Shown: positions 7,910 through 16,983, counted from the first letter of the stretch. The stretch: 42,554 nucleotides of DNA from Arthrobacter sp. B2a2-09 (GCF_027587375.1 NZ_JAMXIC010000034.1:1-42554), one strand, 5' to 3'. Program-made: numbers and translations. The notes: generated from the letters alone by a model not told the origin.

Positions 7910-9373
7910 ATGACGCTCCAGATGGATCCCGTACGGACCAGTATCGACCTGTCCGACAGGTCGTTCAAGCAACTCATCGACGGGCGGCTGCTCGACGGCG
8001 CATCCAGCCAGCCTGTCATCGACCCGGCGACCGGCGAAGCGTTCGCCGTAGCTCCGGTCGCGAACGAGAGCCAGGCAAACGAAGCTTGCCTCGCGGCCGC
8101 CCGAGCGTTCGTGGGCTGGCAAAAGACCACGCATGGTGACCGGACCCATATCCTGGAACAGATCGCGGTGCGGATCGAAGATCGCCGCCCGGAGATCGCG
8201 CAGATCATCACCCTCGAGAACGGCAAGCCGATTGCTGAAGCTGAGGGTGATGTCGACGCGGCCGTGACATGGCTGCGGTACTTCAACAGCCTCCGCTTGG
8301 ACCCGGAGGTCCTGCGCGAGGATGACGAGTCGCGCATCGAGGTCCACCGCACGCCGCTAGGTGTGGTTCTTGCGATCATTCCGTGGAACTTTCCGTTCTT
8401 CCAGACCATCTACAAGCTCGCGCCGGCACTGCTTGCGGGCAACACGATCGTTATCAAGCCTGCGCCGACCACCCCGCTCAACGCGATGGTTGTAGCCGAA
8501 ATCGTCCACGATCTGGTGCCAGCGGGTGTGGTCAACGTGGTGGGCGACGGCGGCGAAATCGGGCCATTCCTTAGCGCGCATCCAGCGATCGCAAAGGTCT
8601 CCTTCACTGGCTCAACCGCTGTCGGTCGGAAAGTCATGGCGAGTGGTGACACCGTCAAGCGAGTAGTCCTCGAACTTGGCGGCAACGACGCGGCTGTGGT
8701 TCTCGACGATGCAGACATCCCCGCCGTCGCCCAGCGGATCTTTGAGAAGGCGTTCTGGAACACGGGTCAAGTATGCATCAACATTAAGCGAATCTACGTG
8801 CACGCTTCGCAGTACGACGAGTTCTGCACTGAGCTCGCCCGTCTCGCTAAGAAGGCCAAGATCGGCCCCGGGCTCAACCGGGATAACGAATTCGGGCCGC
8901 TGCAGAATGCCCGCCAATTCCAGACCGCTAAGAACGCTCTCGGCATCGCTGCCCGCGACGGCAAAATCATCGCGGGCGGAAACGTGATCGACAGGCCCGG
9001 TTACTTCGTCGAACTCACCGTGGTGCGCGACATCGAGGAGACCAGTCCGCTTGTCGCCGAAGAGACCTTCGCCCCGATACGCAGTGTCCTGAAGTACGAC
9101 GACGTCGATGAGGTCATCGAACGGGCCAACCGGACCGACTACGGCCTCGGAAACTCCGTTTGGGGCAGCGACGTGGGACGTGCCACAACCGTCGCGCGGC
9201 AACTTGAGAGCGGGACAGTTTGGGTGAACACGCACTCCGCAGTTGCGCCCGATGTGCCGTTCGGCGGCCGCAAACAGTCCGGCTTGGGTGTCGAATTCGG
9301 GATCGATGGACTTCTGGAGTTCACGGACAGCTCCGTCATTCACATCGCCAAGAAGGCGTACTCAGATAACTGA
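7910..9373 (+). CDS. NAD(P)-dependent aldehyde dehydrogenase
   Basis: A 487-residue aldehyde dehydrogenase. It has PWNFP with Asn160, the nucleotide-site FTGS (232-235), general-base Glu255 in LELGGND, and the nucleophile Cys289 in GQVCINIKR. Length and motif spacing are normal, so it should be active. It oxidises an aldehyde to the acid. The setting (cupin, flavin amine oxidase and permease downstream; AcoR-like regulator divergent) suggests it handles the aldehyde released by the amine oxidase. A strong GGAGAGGGAG site supports ATG 7910. The succinate-semialdehyde type is possible, but the aldehyde cannot be fixed from sequence. Confidence 0.92.
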   Translation: MTLQMDPVRTSIDLSDRSFKQLIDGRLLDGASSQPVIDPATGEAFAVAPVANESQANEACLAAARAFVGWQKTTHGDRTHILEQIAVRIEDRRPEIAQIITLENGKPIAEAEGDVDAAVTWLRYFNSLRLDPEVLREDDESRIEVHRTPLGVVLAIIPWNFPFFQTIYKLAPALLAGNTIVIKPAPTTPLNAMVVAEIVHDLVPAGVVNVVGDGGEIGPFLSAHPAIAKVSFTGSTAVGRKVMASGDTVKRVVLELGGNDAAVVLDDADIPAVAQRIFEKAFWNTGQVCINIKRIYVHASQYDEFCTELARLAKKAKIGPGLNRDNEFGPLQNARQFQTAKNALGIAARDGKIIAGGNVIDRPGYFVELTVVRDIEETSPLVAEETFAPIRSVLKYDDVDEVIERANRTDYGLGNSVWGSDVGRATTVARQLESGTVWVNTHSAVAPDVPFGGRKQSGLGVEFGIDGLLEFTDSSVIHIAKKAYSDN

Positions 9374-9390
9374 ACCATTCAGGAACCACA

Positions 9391-9426
9391 CTGCTTTTTC
9401 GCGGCCGGTCTGGCCACGCAAAGCAG
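9391..9426. other. Intergenic hairpin between aldehyde dehydrogenase and cupin genes
   Basis: CTGCTTT (9391-9397) pairs with AAAGCAG (9420-9426), and an inner GGCC/GGCC stem lies between them. No T-run follows, so it is more likely an mRNA stability or partial attenuation element than a classical terminator. Confidence 0.4.
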
Positions 9427-9462
9427 AGCGAATCAGAATGATTAGGAAGGCAAGAAACGCAA

Positions 9463-9810
9463 ATGATTGAACTATCGGTCTCAACAGAACACCTCAGTCC
9501 TCCCGAGGACTACCCCCTGGAGAACGTTCTCTACGGAACACCCGCCGCCAAGGTTCAGTGGCTCCGGACGTCCACAGACGGTGAAGGTCAACTCTACGTC
9601 GGCCTCTTCACCTGCGAGCCGTGCGGGGTCGAAGACGAGCTCCTCGGCGACGAATCAGTCTACATGTTAGAGGGTCGCATGACCGTCGAGGTCATAGGTG
9701 GCGAGTCGGTCTCCCTGAAAGCAGGCGACGTTGCATCGTTTCCGAAGGGAACGAAGACCGTTGTTCACGTTCACGAGCCGATCAAAAAGTTCTTTGTAAT
9801 CAGCGGATAA
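9463..9810 (+). CDS. Small cupin-domain protein
   Basis: A 115-residue single-domain cupin. The second half gives the conserved barrel pattern: SVYMLEGRMTVEV, the G-D-x-x-x-F-P-x-G turn (GDVASFPKG, 85-93), then TVVHVHEP. It resembles EutQ-like or DUF861-type cupins that accompany amine-utilisation genes. AGGAAGG precedes the ATG. It lies between the aldehyde dehydrogenase and the amine oxidase genes, in the same direction with short gaps. It may bind or isomerise a pathway intermediate, or sense one. Function unknown; family fairly sure. Confidence 0.8.
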   Translation: MIELSVSTEHLSPPEDYPLENVLYGTPAAKVQWLRTSTDGEGQLYVGLFTCEPCGVEDELLGDESVYMLEGRMTVEVIGGESVSLKAGDVASFPKGTKTVVHVHEPIKKFFVISG

Positions 9811-9826
9811 AGGTAGTAGAAGAAAA

Positions 9827-11206
9827 ATGAGCAATAAATCATACGATGTCATTGTCATCGGCGGCGGATTCGCCGGCGTCACTGCTGCACGCGAACTCGG
9901 CCGCCAAGGCTACAAGGTCGCGCTGCTCGAAGGTCGCGACCGTCTCGGTGGACGCACTTGGTACAAGGATGATGCACTTCCGGGTTACTCGCTGGAGCTT
10001 GGTGGCACCTGGGTGCACTGGTTCCAACCGCACGTGTACTCGGAAATCACCCGCTACGGCCTCGAGTTGGTCGAGACCGTCGGCGTCTCGGCACCGGAAC
10101 TTGCAGCCACGGTAACCGGCGGGAAGCAGAGCATCCGAAAGTACGACGAGGTTGCCGACGCAATCAACTCCGTCATGGAAAAGGTCGTCGAAGGTGCCCG
10201 CGAAGTCTTCGACAGGCCGTTCGAGCCCTTCCTGCACCCGGAAGCCCTCGCAGAGGTCGACAAGCTGTCCATCCAGGACCGCATTGACTCCCTGGACATC
10301 TCCCAGGAGGAAAAAGACCTTGCTAACGGGCTTTGGGGTGCCATGGGTTCCGCTCCGTGCAATGAGGTCGGCATCGTCGCCGCCATGCGCTGGTACGCGC
10401 TCAGCGACTTCAGCATCCAGACCATGTTTGACGCCGTGGGCCGGTACAAGTTCAAGAACGGTACCCGGTCTTTGATCGAGGCGATCGCTGACGACTCCCT
10501 TGCAGAGATCCGCCTGAGCACCCCGGTTGCTTTAGTCGAACAGAACGAGGAAGGCGTCCGCGTCATCACCCGTGACGGCGAGGTTCTGCAAGCGTCCGGT
10601 GTCGTCATGGCCGTTCCGATCAACACCCTCGGGTCCATCAAGTTCACTCCGGAGCTCTCGTCCGGAAAGCGGACGGTCAGCGCTGAGCGGCAAGCCGGCC
10701 GCGGTTCGAAAGTCTGGGTGCGGGTCCGCGGTAACCTGCCCAAGCCTTTCTTCGCGGTCGCCCCCGACAACCATCTGATCAACTATGTCGTAACGGACAA
10801 GATCTTCGACGACGGCCAGATACTGATTGCGTTCGGTCCTGATGGGGCCAACACAGACGCCGGCAATGCCGAGATGGTGCGTGAGGAACTTGGCAAGATC
10901 TTCGGAGACCTCGAGATCGTGGAAACCACCGGGCACAACTGGGCAAATGACGAGTTTTCCCAGGGCACCTGGTCCATGTTCCGGCCCGGCCAGACGGTCG
11001 GGTACCTTTCCGAACTCCAACAGGCCGAAGGTCGCGTGTTCTTCGCCGGATCGGATATCGCTAACGGGTGGAACGGCTTCATAGACGGTGCCATCGAGTC
11101 GGGCATCCGCGCCGGCCGTGAGGTCCACACGCAGTTGCTCGGCACCACATCTAACAGCGCTCCTGCCTCAGAAATAGCACATTCACACAGAAAGTCTTCA
11201 ATATGA
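9827..11206 (+). CDS. Flavin-containing monoamine oxidase family protein
   Basis: A 459-residue FAD amine oxidase. The N-terminal dinucleotide fold is VIVIGGGFAGVTAARELG with the acidic Glu35 (LLEGRDRLGGRT) that holds the FAD ribose. The C-terminal FAD contact is VFFAGSDIANGWNGFIDGAI near 412-431. The family oxidises primary or secondary amines with O2 to an aldehyde, ammonia (or amine) and H2O2. Neighbours are an aldehyde dehydrogenase upstream and an APC permease overlapping its stop by 4 bp, a coherent set for amine uptake and oxidation. The exact amine (tyramine, putrescine or an N-methylated amine are options) cannot be decided. Only a weak purine stretch precedes ATG 9827. Confidence 0.9.
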   Translation: MSNKSYDVIVIGGGFAGVTAARELGRQGYKVALLEGRDRLGGRTWYKDDALPGYSLELGGTWVHWFQPHVYSEITRYGLELVETVGVSAPELAATVTGGKQSIRKYDEVADAINSVMEKVVEGAREVFDRPFEPFLHPEALAEVDKLSIQDRIDSLDISQEEKDLANGLWGAMGSAPCNEVGIVAAMRWYALSDFSIQTMFDAVGRYKFKNGTRSLIEAIADDSLAEIRLSTPVALVEQNEEGVRVITRDGEVLQASGVVMAVPINTLGSIKFTPELSSGKRTVSAERQAGRGSKVWVRVRGNLPKPFFAVAPDNHLINYVVTDKIFDDGQILIAFGPDGANTDAGNAEMVREELGKIFGDLEIVETTGHNWANDEFSQGTWSMFRPGQTVGYLSELQQAEGRVFFAGSDIANGWNGFIDGAIESGIRAGREVHTQLLGTTSNSAPASEIAHSHRKSSI

Positions 11207-12720
11207 CCGAGACCGAGATCGTTACCGAGGTCGTTACCGAGCGTCGCCGGCTCGCCAAGACCCTGACCTGGCGTGACGGAATTGCGCTTGCATTGACCTT
11301 GCCCACGGGTCTGTTCGTAACCTTCGGATACCTCTTGGGTGTCGTTGGCGCTTGGACCGCGATCACCGTGTGGTTGGTGGGAGCCGTCATCGCCCTGCTC
11401 CAGTGCTTCGTGTTCTCCGAGATGGCGGCGATGTTCCCTCGGGACTCGGGTGGCGTAGCCCGCTATGCGATCGAGGGCTGGAAGCGGTACTTCGCTCCGC
11501 TGGGAGCCATGGCGGCTTTCGGTTACTGGATTGGCTGGTCTCTGTCGATCTCGATGGCTTCAGTTGTCTTTGGGCAACTCGTAAAGGCCACTTGGTTCCC
11601 GAGCAATGACCTGAGCTTCAGCATCCTCGGAAACCACCTCGGCCTCGAGCACATCATTGCTCTCGGCGCCATGTTGTTCGCTTGGGCGTTCAACTACTTC
11701 GGCCTCAAGTTCGGCGCGACCGTGAACAAGTTTCTGGGGGTCTTCGTCATCGTGGGCCTCGGTGTGGTGACGGTCGCGTGCCTTGTTAGCCCATCGCTGC
11801 ACTGGTCTGCCGGCAACATGACCTGGTATGTCAACGGAGACTGGCGCACGGTCGCAGTCGTTTTGTACGTGACCGCTTGGGCGGTTTACGCCAGCGAGAT
11901 CGTCGCGTCCTTCGCTCCAGAGTACAAGAACACGTCGAGCGACACCTCCAAGGCCATGACTCGCGTCTCGATGTTCATGATCGTGTTGTTCTGCGTGGTC
12001 CCGACCGTGCTCGCGGGCACCATCGGCGAGGGAGCGGTGCGCGATAACCCTGTTACTTATGTATCGGTGGCGTTCGGCGAAGCCTTCGGCGGTGCCAGCT
12101 GGATCGGTACCATCGTGATCGGAGCCTCTTTGCTTGTCGCGATCATCTCCACGACGGCCGACGGCGGCAGGGCACTCTACGGCCTAGCTGAAGAAGGTAT
12201 GACCATCAAGCAGCTCCACTGGGTGAACCGCTGGGGCGTGCCCGGACGGTCCCTCACATTGGACGTGCTCCTGAACGCGACCGTCATGGTACTTGTCGGA
12301 GCACCCGTGAGCATCCTGCTCGCCAGCAACCTCGGCTACCTGCTGTCGATAATCCTGGGCCTGTCTGCCTTCCTCCTGCTGCGCAAGGACCGCCCGAACT
12401 GGCCGCGTCCGATCCGCCGCGGTCGTGGCTGGATCCCGGTAGTCGTCATCTTGGTGGTATTCAACACCGTCATCACCGTCGTCGGCGTCACCAATCCCGA
12501 GCTCCTCGGCTACGGCGACTTCCGCGACACCCTCGTCGCGGTCGCTATCCTGCTGCTGTCCGTCGTGCTCTACATCTACCGACGCGTGGTCCAGGACAAG
12601 AAACCGATGGCCTGGCGCCTTCCTGCGCCCGCCTTGCCAGAAGGCGAAGACGCTATCGCCCTGGAAGAGGAGATGCGCCAAGTCCGGGCGGAGCGTGCGG
12701 GTCGGCCTCAAGCACGATGA
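11203..12720 (+). CDS. APC-superfamily amine/amino-acid permease
   Basis: A 505-residue membrane protein with about 12 hydrophobic spans. It begins after a short charged N-terminus and has the first-span G-rich stretch and the FSEMAAMFPRDSGGVARYA segment typical of amino acid-polyamine-organocation transporters. The last about 35 residues form a charged cytoplasmic tail. ATG 11203 overlaps the stop of the amine oxidase gene (ATGA), so the two are translationally coupled. It probably imports the amine substrate of that oxidase by proton or sodium symport. Family certain; substrate inferred from context. Confidence 0.9.
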   Translation: MTETEIVTEVVTERRRLAKTLTWRDGIALALTLPTGLFVTFGYLLGVVGAWTAITVWLVGAVIALLQCFVFSEMAAMFPRDSGGVARYAIEGWKRYFAPLGAMAAFGYWIGWSLSISMASVVFGQLVKATWFPSNDLSFSILGNHLGLEHIIALGAMLFAWAFNYFGLKFGATVNKFLGVFVIVGLGVVTVACLVSPSLHWSAGNMTWYVNGDWRTVAVVLYVTAWAVYASEIVASFAPEYKNTSSDTSKAMTRVSMFMIVLFCVVPTVLAGTIGEGAVRDNPVTYVSVAFGEAFGGASWIGTIVIGASLLVAIISTTADGGRALYGLAEEGMTIKQLHWVNRWGVPGRSLTLDVLLNATVMVLVGAPVSILLASNLGYLLSIILGLSAFLLLRKDRPNWPRPIRRGRGWIPVVVILVVFNTVITVVGVTNPELLGYGDFRDTLVAVAILLLSVVLYIYRRVVQDKKPMAWRLPAPALPEGEDAIALEEEMRQVRAERAGRPQAR

Positions 12721-12918
12721 GCTCAGTCGGCACGGATGTAGAGATCATGTGAGCTCAATCGAAAACCCTATGAAGGGCGGTCTGGCCGGCATCGGATGCG
12801 AAACCGCATCTGCCTGCGCGCAATCGTTGCTTTTGCCGCTGCCGGGCCGCTCTTCTTGTCCACCCTTCAGATCTAAAGATGAAGATGGACGGCGCTCATA
12901 ACGAGATGAAGGCCGAAC

Positions 12919-13179
12919 ATGGCACTACAAAAGCATCTTCAATGGGATTGTCTCATTGGGGCATACGTGGAGATCCGCAGAAACGGCCAAGCTGTCAGGT
13001 CGGGGGTGGTAGAAGACGTAATGCGAGACTCCTCCGCCCTTTGGCTCGCGGCCGACGGCGCGTACGAGCGGGCCATTTTTGAGGCCGCAGACGGCCATGA
13101 GGTCTGGATAGACGCTCGACAACGGGCCCACCGGGATTGCGGGAGTTTCAATCCCATCATTCTTTATCCACTGCCTTGA
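12919..13179 (+). CDS. Small conserved hypothetical protein, paralogue of the gene at 736-981
   Basis: An 86-residue protein. It aligns with the product encoded at 736-981 from its HLQWD start to EVWIDAR, sharing V-E-I-R, SSALWLAADG and DGHEVWID. GAAGG lies about 10 nt before ATG 12919. The pair flank the catabolic region in opposite orientations. I do not recognise the family; a small single beta-rich domain is likely. It stands alone 198 bp after the permease and 184 bp before an SDR gene. Confidence 0.65.
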   Translation: MALQKHLQWDCLIGAYVEIRRNGQAVRSGVVEDVMRDSSALWLAADGAYERAIFEAADGHEVWIDARQRAHRDCGSFNPIILYPLP

Positions 13180-13363
13180 TTCATTTGCGTCACTGGCTGC
13201 TCGGGGGAACTCTGTTGTCCGCAGTCCTTTGGGGCTCGTTCGCTCAGCGCAGTTCGCGCGTTGAACGAACTCTGAACAGTTAGCGGGCGGTGGTCCGTCG
13301 CATCATAGTCTCAGCCCGGCGCCTCGCCGAGGCACAAACAAATCGACTCGAAAGGAAGTAGAC

Positions 13364-14134
13364 GTGGCCGACACCGAAAACCACGCAATCCGGCGCGTAA
13401 TCATCACCGGAGGGACTAGAGGAATTGGTCGTGCGTGCGCAGAGCACTTCGCCCGACGCGGTGACCGCGTCCTGGTCTGTTCGCGTAGCGCTTCAGAAGC
13501 GGAGGCCGTAGCTGCAGAGCTCCAGCAGGTCGGCGGCACTGTTGAAGGAATGGCAGCCGACCTTGCCGACCCTGAAGTGGGCTCCAAAGTGGTCGGGCGG
13601 TGTGTCGATCTCTTCGGTGGGGTCGATGCCCTGGTGAACAACGCCGGGATCTTCGAGTCAACGGCGCTTGTCGATGTAACGGCCGATGACTGGGATTCGA
13701 CGATGCACACGAACCTGCGTGGGCCGGCACTGACTTCCGCCGCTGCTGCGCGGGTGATGAGGGCCGCGGGCCATGGCTCTATCGTCAACATCGCTTCTAT
13801 CAACGGTTTGGCACCGGAGGCGAACTTCGCGGCCTATAACGCCTCAAAAGCGGGGTTGATTTCACTCACAAGGACAACCGCTATCGAGCTCGCGGATGCA
13901 GGCATCCGGGTCAACTGCGTTGCTCCTGGACTGATCCGAACGCCGATGGCTGAACCATGGATCACGGGCCTGTCTGATGAGGTGGTTGCGCGTTGGGCAC
14001 CGATGCGCCGGTTCGGCCTGCCCGAAGAGATCGCGTCGGTTGTCGACTTCCTGATATCCGACGCCTCCGCATACATGACCGGCGAGACGCTCAGGGTTGA
14101 TGGCGGTACGCTGGCCCGTCAGCCTGTCCTTTGA
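13364..14134 (+). CDS. SDR-family oxidoreductase
   Basis: A 256-residue classical short-chain dehydrogenase. It has TGGTRGIG in the cofactor loop, with an Arg (CSR) after the second strand suggesting NADP(H), then NNAG, IASING, and the catalytic YNASK. GTG 13364 is used with AAGGAAG 5-7 nt upstream. It differs from the SDR at 1119-1886 (Asp at the cofactor-specificity place), so the two probably serve different steps or cofactors. It resembles FabG/3-oxoacyl reductase-like catabolic SDRs. It lies between two small unassigned genes in the same direction. Confidence 0.87.
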   Translation: MADTENHAIRRVIITGGTRGIGRACAEHFARRGDRVLVCSRSASEAEAVAAELQQVGGTVEGMAADLADPEVGSKVVGRCVDLFGGVDALVNNAGIFESTALVDVTADDWDSTMHTNLRGPALTSAAAARVMRAAGHGSIVNIASINGLAPEANFAAYNASKAGLISLTRTTAIELADAGIRVNCVAPGLIRTPMAEPWITGLSDEVVARWAPMRRFGLPEEIASVVDFLISDASAYMTGETLRVDGGTLARQPVL

Positions 14135-14195
14135 GTTGAGGTTCATCCCAACGGCTGCATCACGAATACCAGACAACAGGCATGGAGAGCACTGA

Positions 14196-14474
14196 ATGAC
14201 GCAAGAGCCCAAGCACCGCGATGCTGCTTCGGCACAACAGTGGTACCTGACTGCGCAGTACCGTCAGATCAATCGAAGGCCCCAGTCAACGGAAAGATCG
14301 TCCGTTTTCAAAGACGAACCGCTGGAGCTGCCGTTTGGAGTTGCCCACGTGCGACGACGCGGCGCTGCGTTCACGGCGTGTGGAATGCCAGCGCAAACTT
14401 GGCCAATCTTTTGGCTTCTTGATATCTCGGAGGCCGACACAATCTGCCCGGAATGTGCGGACGCGGTTCAATGA
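14196..14474 (+). CDS. Small hypothetical protein with Cys motif
   Basis: A 92-residue protein. The N-terminal half is polar. The C-terminal half reads HVRRRGAAFTACGMPAQTWP and ends ICPECADAV; the C-P-x-C plus an earlier Cys and His could bind zinc. GGAGAG precedes ATG 14196. It follows the SDR by 61 bp. No family name is recognised; a zinc-ribbon-like fold is a guess. Confidence 0.5.
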   Translation: MTQEPKHRDAASAQQWYLTAQYRQINRRPQSTERSSVFKDEPLELPFGVAHVRRRGAAFTACGMPAQTWPIFWLLDISEADTICPECADAVQ

Positions 14475-14603
14475 CTTCCGGCGTCGAGGCGGGCAAGGTT
14501 AGGCATCGAAGTGCTGTCTTAGGCCACACTTACTCCGCGGCACGGTATTGCGGATCCCTTTGGTAACCGAATTGTCGTCGGGTTCTGTTGCCGTCCAGAA
14601 GGT

Positions 14604-15770
14604 ATGATTCGAGTCATGACGGCGGCCGATTCAGATTTCGCCGACCACCGGGCATTGGCCGACGCGCTCACTGCCGAACGGCCGCTGCACGCGCTGGTGA
14701 GGGCCCTGCACCGTATTTCTTCTGCGCCCGTGGCTGTGATCGATCTGCATGGCGGCGTACTGGTGAGTGTGCCTGAGCGGGCGGAATGGATGGCGGAAGA
14801 ACTCGTCGCCGTGTCGCCTCCTGCGGACGGTCCCGTCGCCGGATGCGTCCTCCGGTCGGTGGAGTTGGAAGGCGAGCCAGTCGCCGTGCTGGCCATGCGT
14901 GGGCAAGGCGCGTCGACGAAGCTCCTCTCGTTTGCCGCAACCCTGGCCGGTATCGAACTGTCACGACGGCACGCCATCTTGAGCGGGCGAAGAGAGCTGC
15001 TGGGCCAGGTCCTTGAAGACGTGATTTCCGGCTACCTCGGCGAACAAGAAGGAGCACGACGGCTCCTTGACCACGGCCTGGACGTCGGCAAGCCGCATGA
15101 GGTCGTCGTCGGCTCCGCTGAAGGTTCGCCTCGCCGGCTCCGGTCGTACCCTTGGAACCTGCACACGCTGCTGACCCAGCAGAACGATCCGCACCTGCGC
15201 ACGATCGTCGACGACAGAGTGGTACTAGTCGTTCCAGAACAAGCTGGCCTGTTCGTGGCGCGGCTCTGCCACGAACATTTGGCCAGCATCGGGTCCAACG
15301 CACGAGTCGGAGTCAGCAAGCCGCGCGCTGGGGTGCGGGGCCTGAGGCTCGGCTACTTCGAGGCGCGCAACGCGCTGGCTGAAGGGTACGGTGTTCATGT
15401 GCATCGGACCCAAGATCTTCCGACGGCCCTCCTGATAGCTAGTCTGGAGGCAGGGGTACCGCTTCGCGACCTGTCGGCCGAAGCTCTGGCTCCGCTGGTG
15501 GAGTACGACCGAAAGAACGACACCCTGCTGGTGGACACGCTCCGCCGCTACCTCGCAGAAGACGGCGACGTGGGCGCGACGGCAGCTCGGCTCTTCGTAC
15601 ACAGAAACACCCTGCGCAACCGCCTGCGGCTAATCGAAGAACTCACTGGACGCGACGTGTCATCGCCAAGCAACTACGCTCACTTCTGGCTGGCGACGTC
15701 AGGTCTGGATCTTCACTCCAGCGCCAATCTCTCCTCCCTGTTCGAACGAGGTACAGTTCAGGATGACTAA
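14604..15770 (+). CDS. PucR/CdaR-family transcriptional regulator
   Basis: A 388-residue regulator with an N-terminal sensor-like region and the C-terminal PucR helix-turn-helix (VDTLRRYLAEDGDVGATAAR then LFVHRNTLRNRLRLIEELTG). Such regulators often activate adjacent catabolic genes. Its stop overlaps the start of the VOC gene by 8 bp, and the VOC gene leads towards the Rieske oxygenase genes in the apparent ancestral order, so it is the likely regulator of that oxygenase. The start is uncertain: ATG 14604 overlaps a TATGAT stretch that looks like a -10 box, and ATG 14616 in the same frame may be the true, possibly leaderless, start. Confidence 0.85.
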   Translation: MIRVMTAADSDFADHRALADALTAERPLHALVRALHRISSAPVAVIDLHGGVLVSVPERAEWMAEELVAVSPPADGPVAGCVLRSVELEGEPVAVLAMRGQGASTKLLSFAATLAGIELSRRHAILSGRRELLGQVLEDVISGYLGEQEGARRLLDHGLDVGKPHEVVVGSAEGSPRRLRSYPWNLHTLLTQQNDPHLRTIVDDRVVLVVPEQAGLFVARLCHEHLASIGSNARVGVSKPRAGVRGLRLGYFEARNALAEGYGVHVHRTQDLPTALLIASLEAGVPLRDLSAEALAPLVEYDRKNDTLLVDTLRRYLAEDGDVGATAARLFVHRNTLRNRLRLIEELTGRDVSSPSNYAHFWLATSGLDLHSSANLSSLFERGTVQDD

Positions 15771-16518
15771 CAGCGTCCGGGTCGCCATAGAGAGCGTCCT
15801 CTTCCTAGGCGGAGACACGGACGCAACACGCGCGTTTTTCAACTTGGTAATGGACCGATTGCACGAAGGTTCAGACTCCGGCCAAACGGTGTCCTTCGTA
15901 CCTTCAGTCGACGCGCCGACACCCCCATCAGGTTGCTGGGTTCCGTGCTTCGGGAGCACTGACAAGAACGCATCGGCTGGCCGGGCCCTAGAATTCGGCG
16001 CCGACCTAGTGGCCAATTTGGCTTTAGGCGGGCGGGACCTGAGCATGTACTCGGCGCCCGATGGAGCGCTTTTCGTGCTCGCTGACCTTATCGACCCGAA
16101 GCCGCAACCGCAGACGCTGGGCCAGGTGGCGTTCGTCGATCTCTACACGCCACGGGCAAAGGAAGCCGCGGACTATTACGCTAACGCCTTGTCGTGCCGT
16201 GTGATTCATGAGCTGAAGCCAACCCCGGGCGATTACCGATTCCTGGCCTGGGGCGATGAGCCAGTCGCGGGTGTGGTCGACATGTTGGATGTTCTCCCAG
16301 AATCGGTCCCACCGCACTGGATTCCGTACTGGCGGGTGCTTGATCTGGAAGGGGAGGTTGCGCGCCTGAGTGACTTCGGGGCCAGGGTTCGTGTGCCGGT
16401 CACGGAGTCTGCCCTAGGTCCCTTCGCGCTGCTCGCAGATCCTTTCGGCGTCACCTTCGGACTACAGACGCCACTCTCAGACAACCTACTCGTCGAGCAC
16501 GCGAAGTCCCGGTCGTGA
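15763..16518 (+). CDS. Two-domain VOC (glyoxalase/dioxygenase-fold) protein
   Basis: A 251-residue protein with two VOC-type halves: about 1-115 and 120-240. The second contains VAFVDLYTPRAKEAADYYAN and a closing FALLADPFGVTFGLQTP. The first half has eroded motifs. VOC proteins are metal enzymes or binding proteins. The ATG lies inside the last codons of the PucR gene (8-bp overlap), so translation is coupled. A second, truncated copy of its 3' third is found at 19151-19325, part of the duplication described separately. Substrate unknown. Confidence 0.8.
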   Translation: MTNSVRVAIESVLFLGGDTDATRAFFNLVMDRLHEGSDSGQTVSFVPSVDAPTPPSGCWVPCFGSTDKNASAGRALEFGADLVANLALGGRDLSMYSAPDGALFVLADLIDPKPQPQTLGQVAFVDLYTPRAKEAADYYANALSCRVIHELKPTPGDYRFLAWGDEPVAGVVDMLDVLPESVPPHWIPYWRVLDLEGEVARLSDFGARVRVPVTESALGPFALLADPFGVTFGLQTPLSDNLLVEHAKSRS

Positions 16519-16715
16519 ATGTGGTCGTGAATGTGGGCGCGCACAGTTAGGGCGGCTTGAACGGTGCGCATGCCTATGTTGCTGTGCAGCCCGCCTGAAT
16601 AGCGTTAGGCCCTATCAGCTTGACTATCGACGATGGAGACGACACGTGACCACTTCACTGCCACCGGCACCCCTGACCAAATCCGACCTGGACATTGTGC
16701 TTGAGGAACGGCTTT
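16344..16715 (+). repeat. Rearranged duplication, copy 1 (VOC 3' end, leader, oxygenase start)
   Basis: This stretch matches 19151-19510 almost base for base: the last third of the VOC gene, the leader between VOC and oxygenase, and the first 23 codons of the Rieske oxygenase. Differences are a few substitutions and a 12-bp tandem duplication in copy 1 just after the VOC stop. The left edge of homology is sharp at TCTGGAAGG. The leader carries an inverted pair GCACAG/CTGTGC that may matter for expression. Confidence 0.9.
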
Positions 16716-16819
16716 GGAGCTCTCTCTCAAGATCACGGCGATTTCCCTCGTGGCCGCCGGCGTGCGGTCGCTGCGCCTCGAGCGCAGCGACCATGCACCC
16801 CTCCCTGTTCGAACGCTAG
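16646..16819 (+). pseudogene. Internally deleted Rieske oxygenase-reductase remnant
   Basis: GTG 16646 starts the same N-terminus as the oxygenase at 19441 (TTSLPPAPLTKSDLDIVLEE). At 16715/16716 the sequence jumps to the reductase gene (equivalent of 20647), removing 1,136 bp. Homology to the reductase then runs to about 16805. The fused frame is out of phase with the reductase and stops at TAG 16817-16819 after 57 residues. No Rieske or catalytic centre is left. The final CCTCCCTGTTCGAACG (16800-16815) also occurs in the 3' end of the PucR gene (15733-15748), so a further junction involved that sequence. It is a deletion scar. Confidence 0.88.
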
Positions 16820-16836
16820 ATGAAGGGAACACTAAG

Positions 16837-16983
16837 ATGACTCGCGAAGAAGCCCTTGCACAGTGCCCATCCGACTCCTACGTGGAGTTCTACGGCAACC
16901 AATGGCTCATAATTCCGTTTGCAAGCGTTGCACAGCCTCCGTTCTTCGACTGCACCCCAGGACTCCGGCTTACCCATCCCTGA
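16837..16983 (+). CDS. Possible 48-aa hypothetical protein
   Basis: A short frame starting ATG 16837, with GAAGGGA about 10 nt upstream, and ending TGA. The composition is protein-like (MTREEALAQCPSDSYVEFYG) but no family is recognised. It lies just after the deletion scar and before the GH15 gene, so it may be a small gene brought in with that segment or chance. Confidence 0.3.
   Translation: MTREEALAQCPSDSYVEFYGNQWLIIPFASVAQPPFFDCTPGLRLTHP

Noticed and set aside
14668..15303. Minus-strand frame of 211 codons inside the PucR gene
   Set aside because: Arg-rich antisense frame opposite a regulator with a clear helix-turn-helix.
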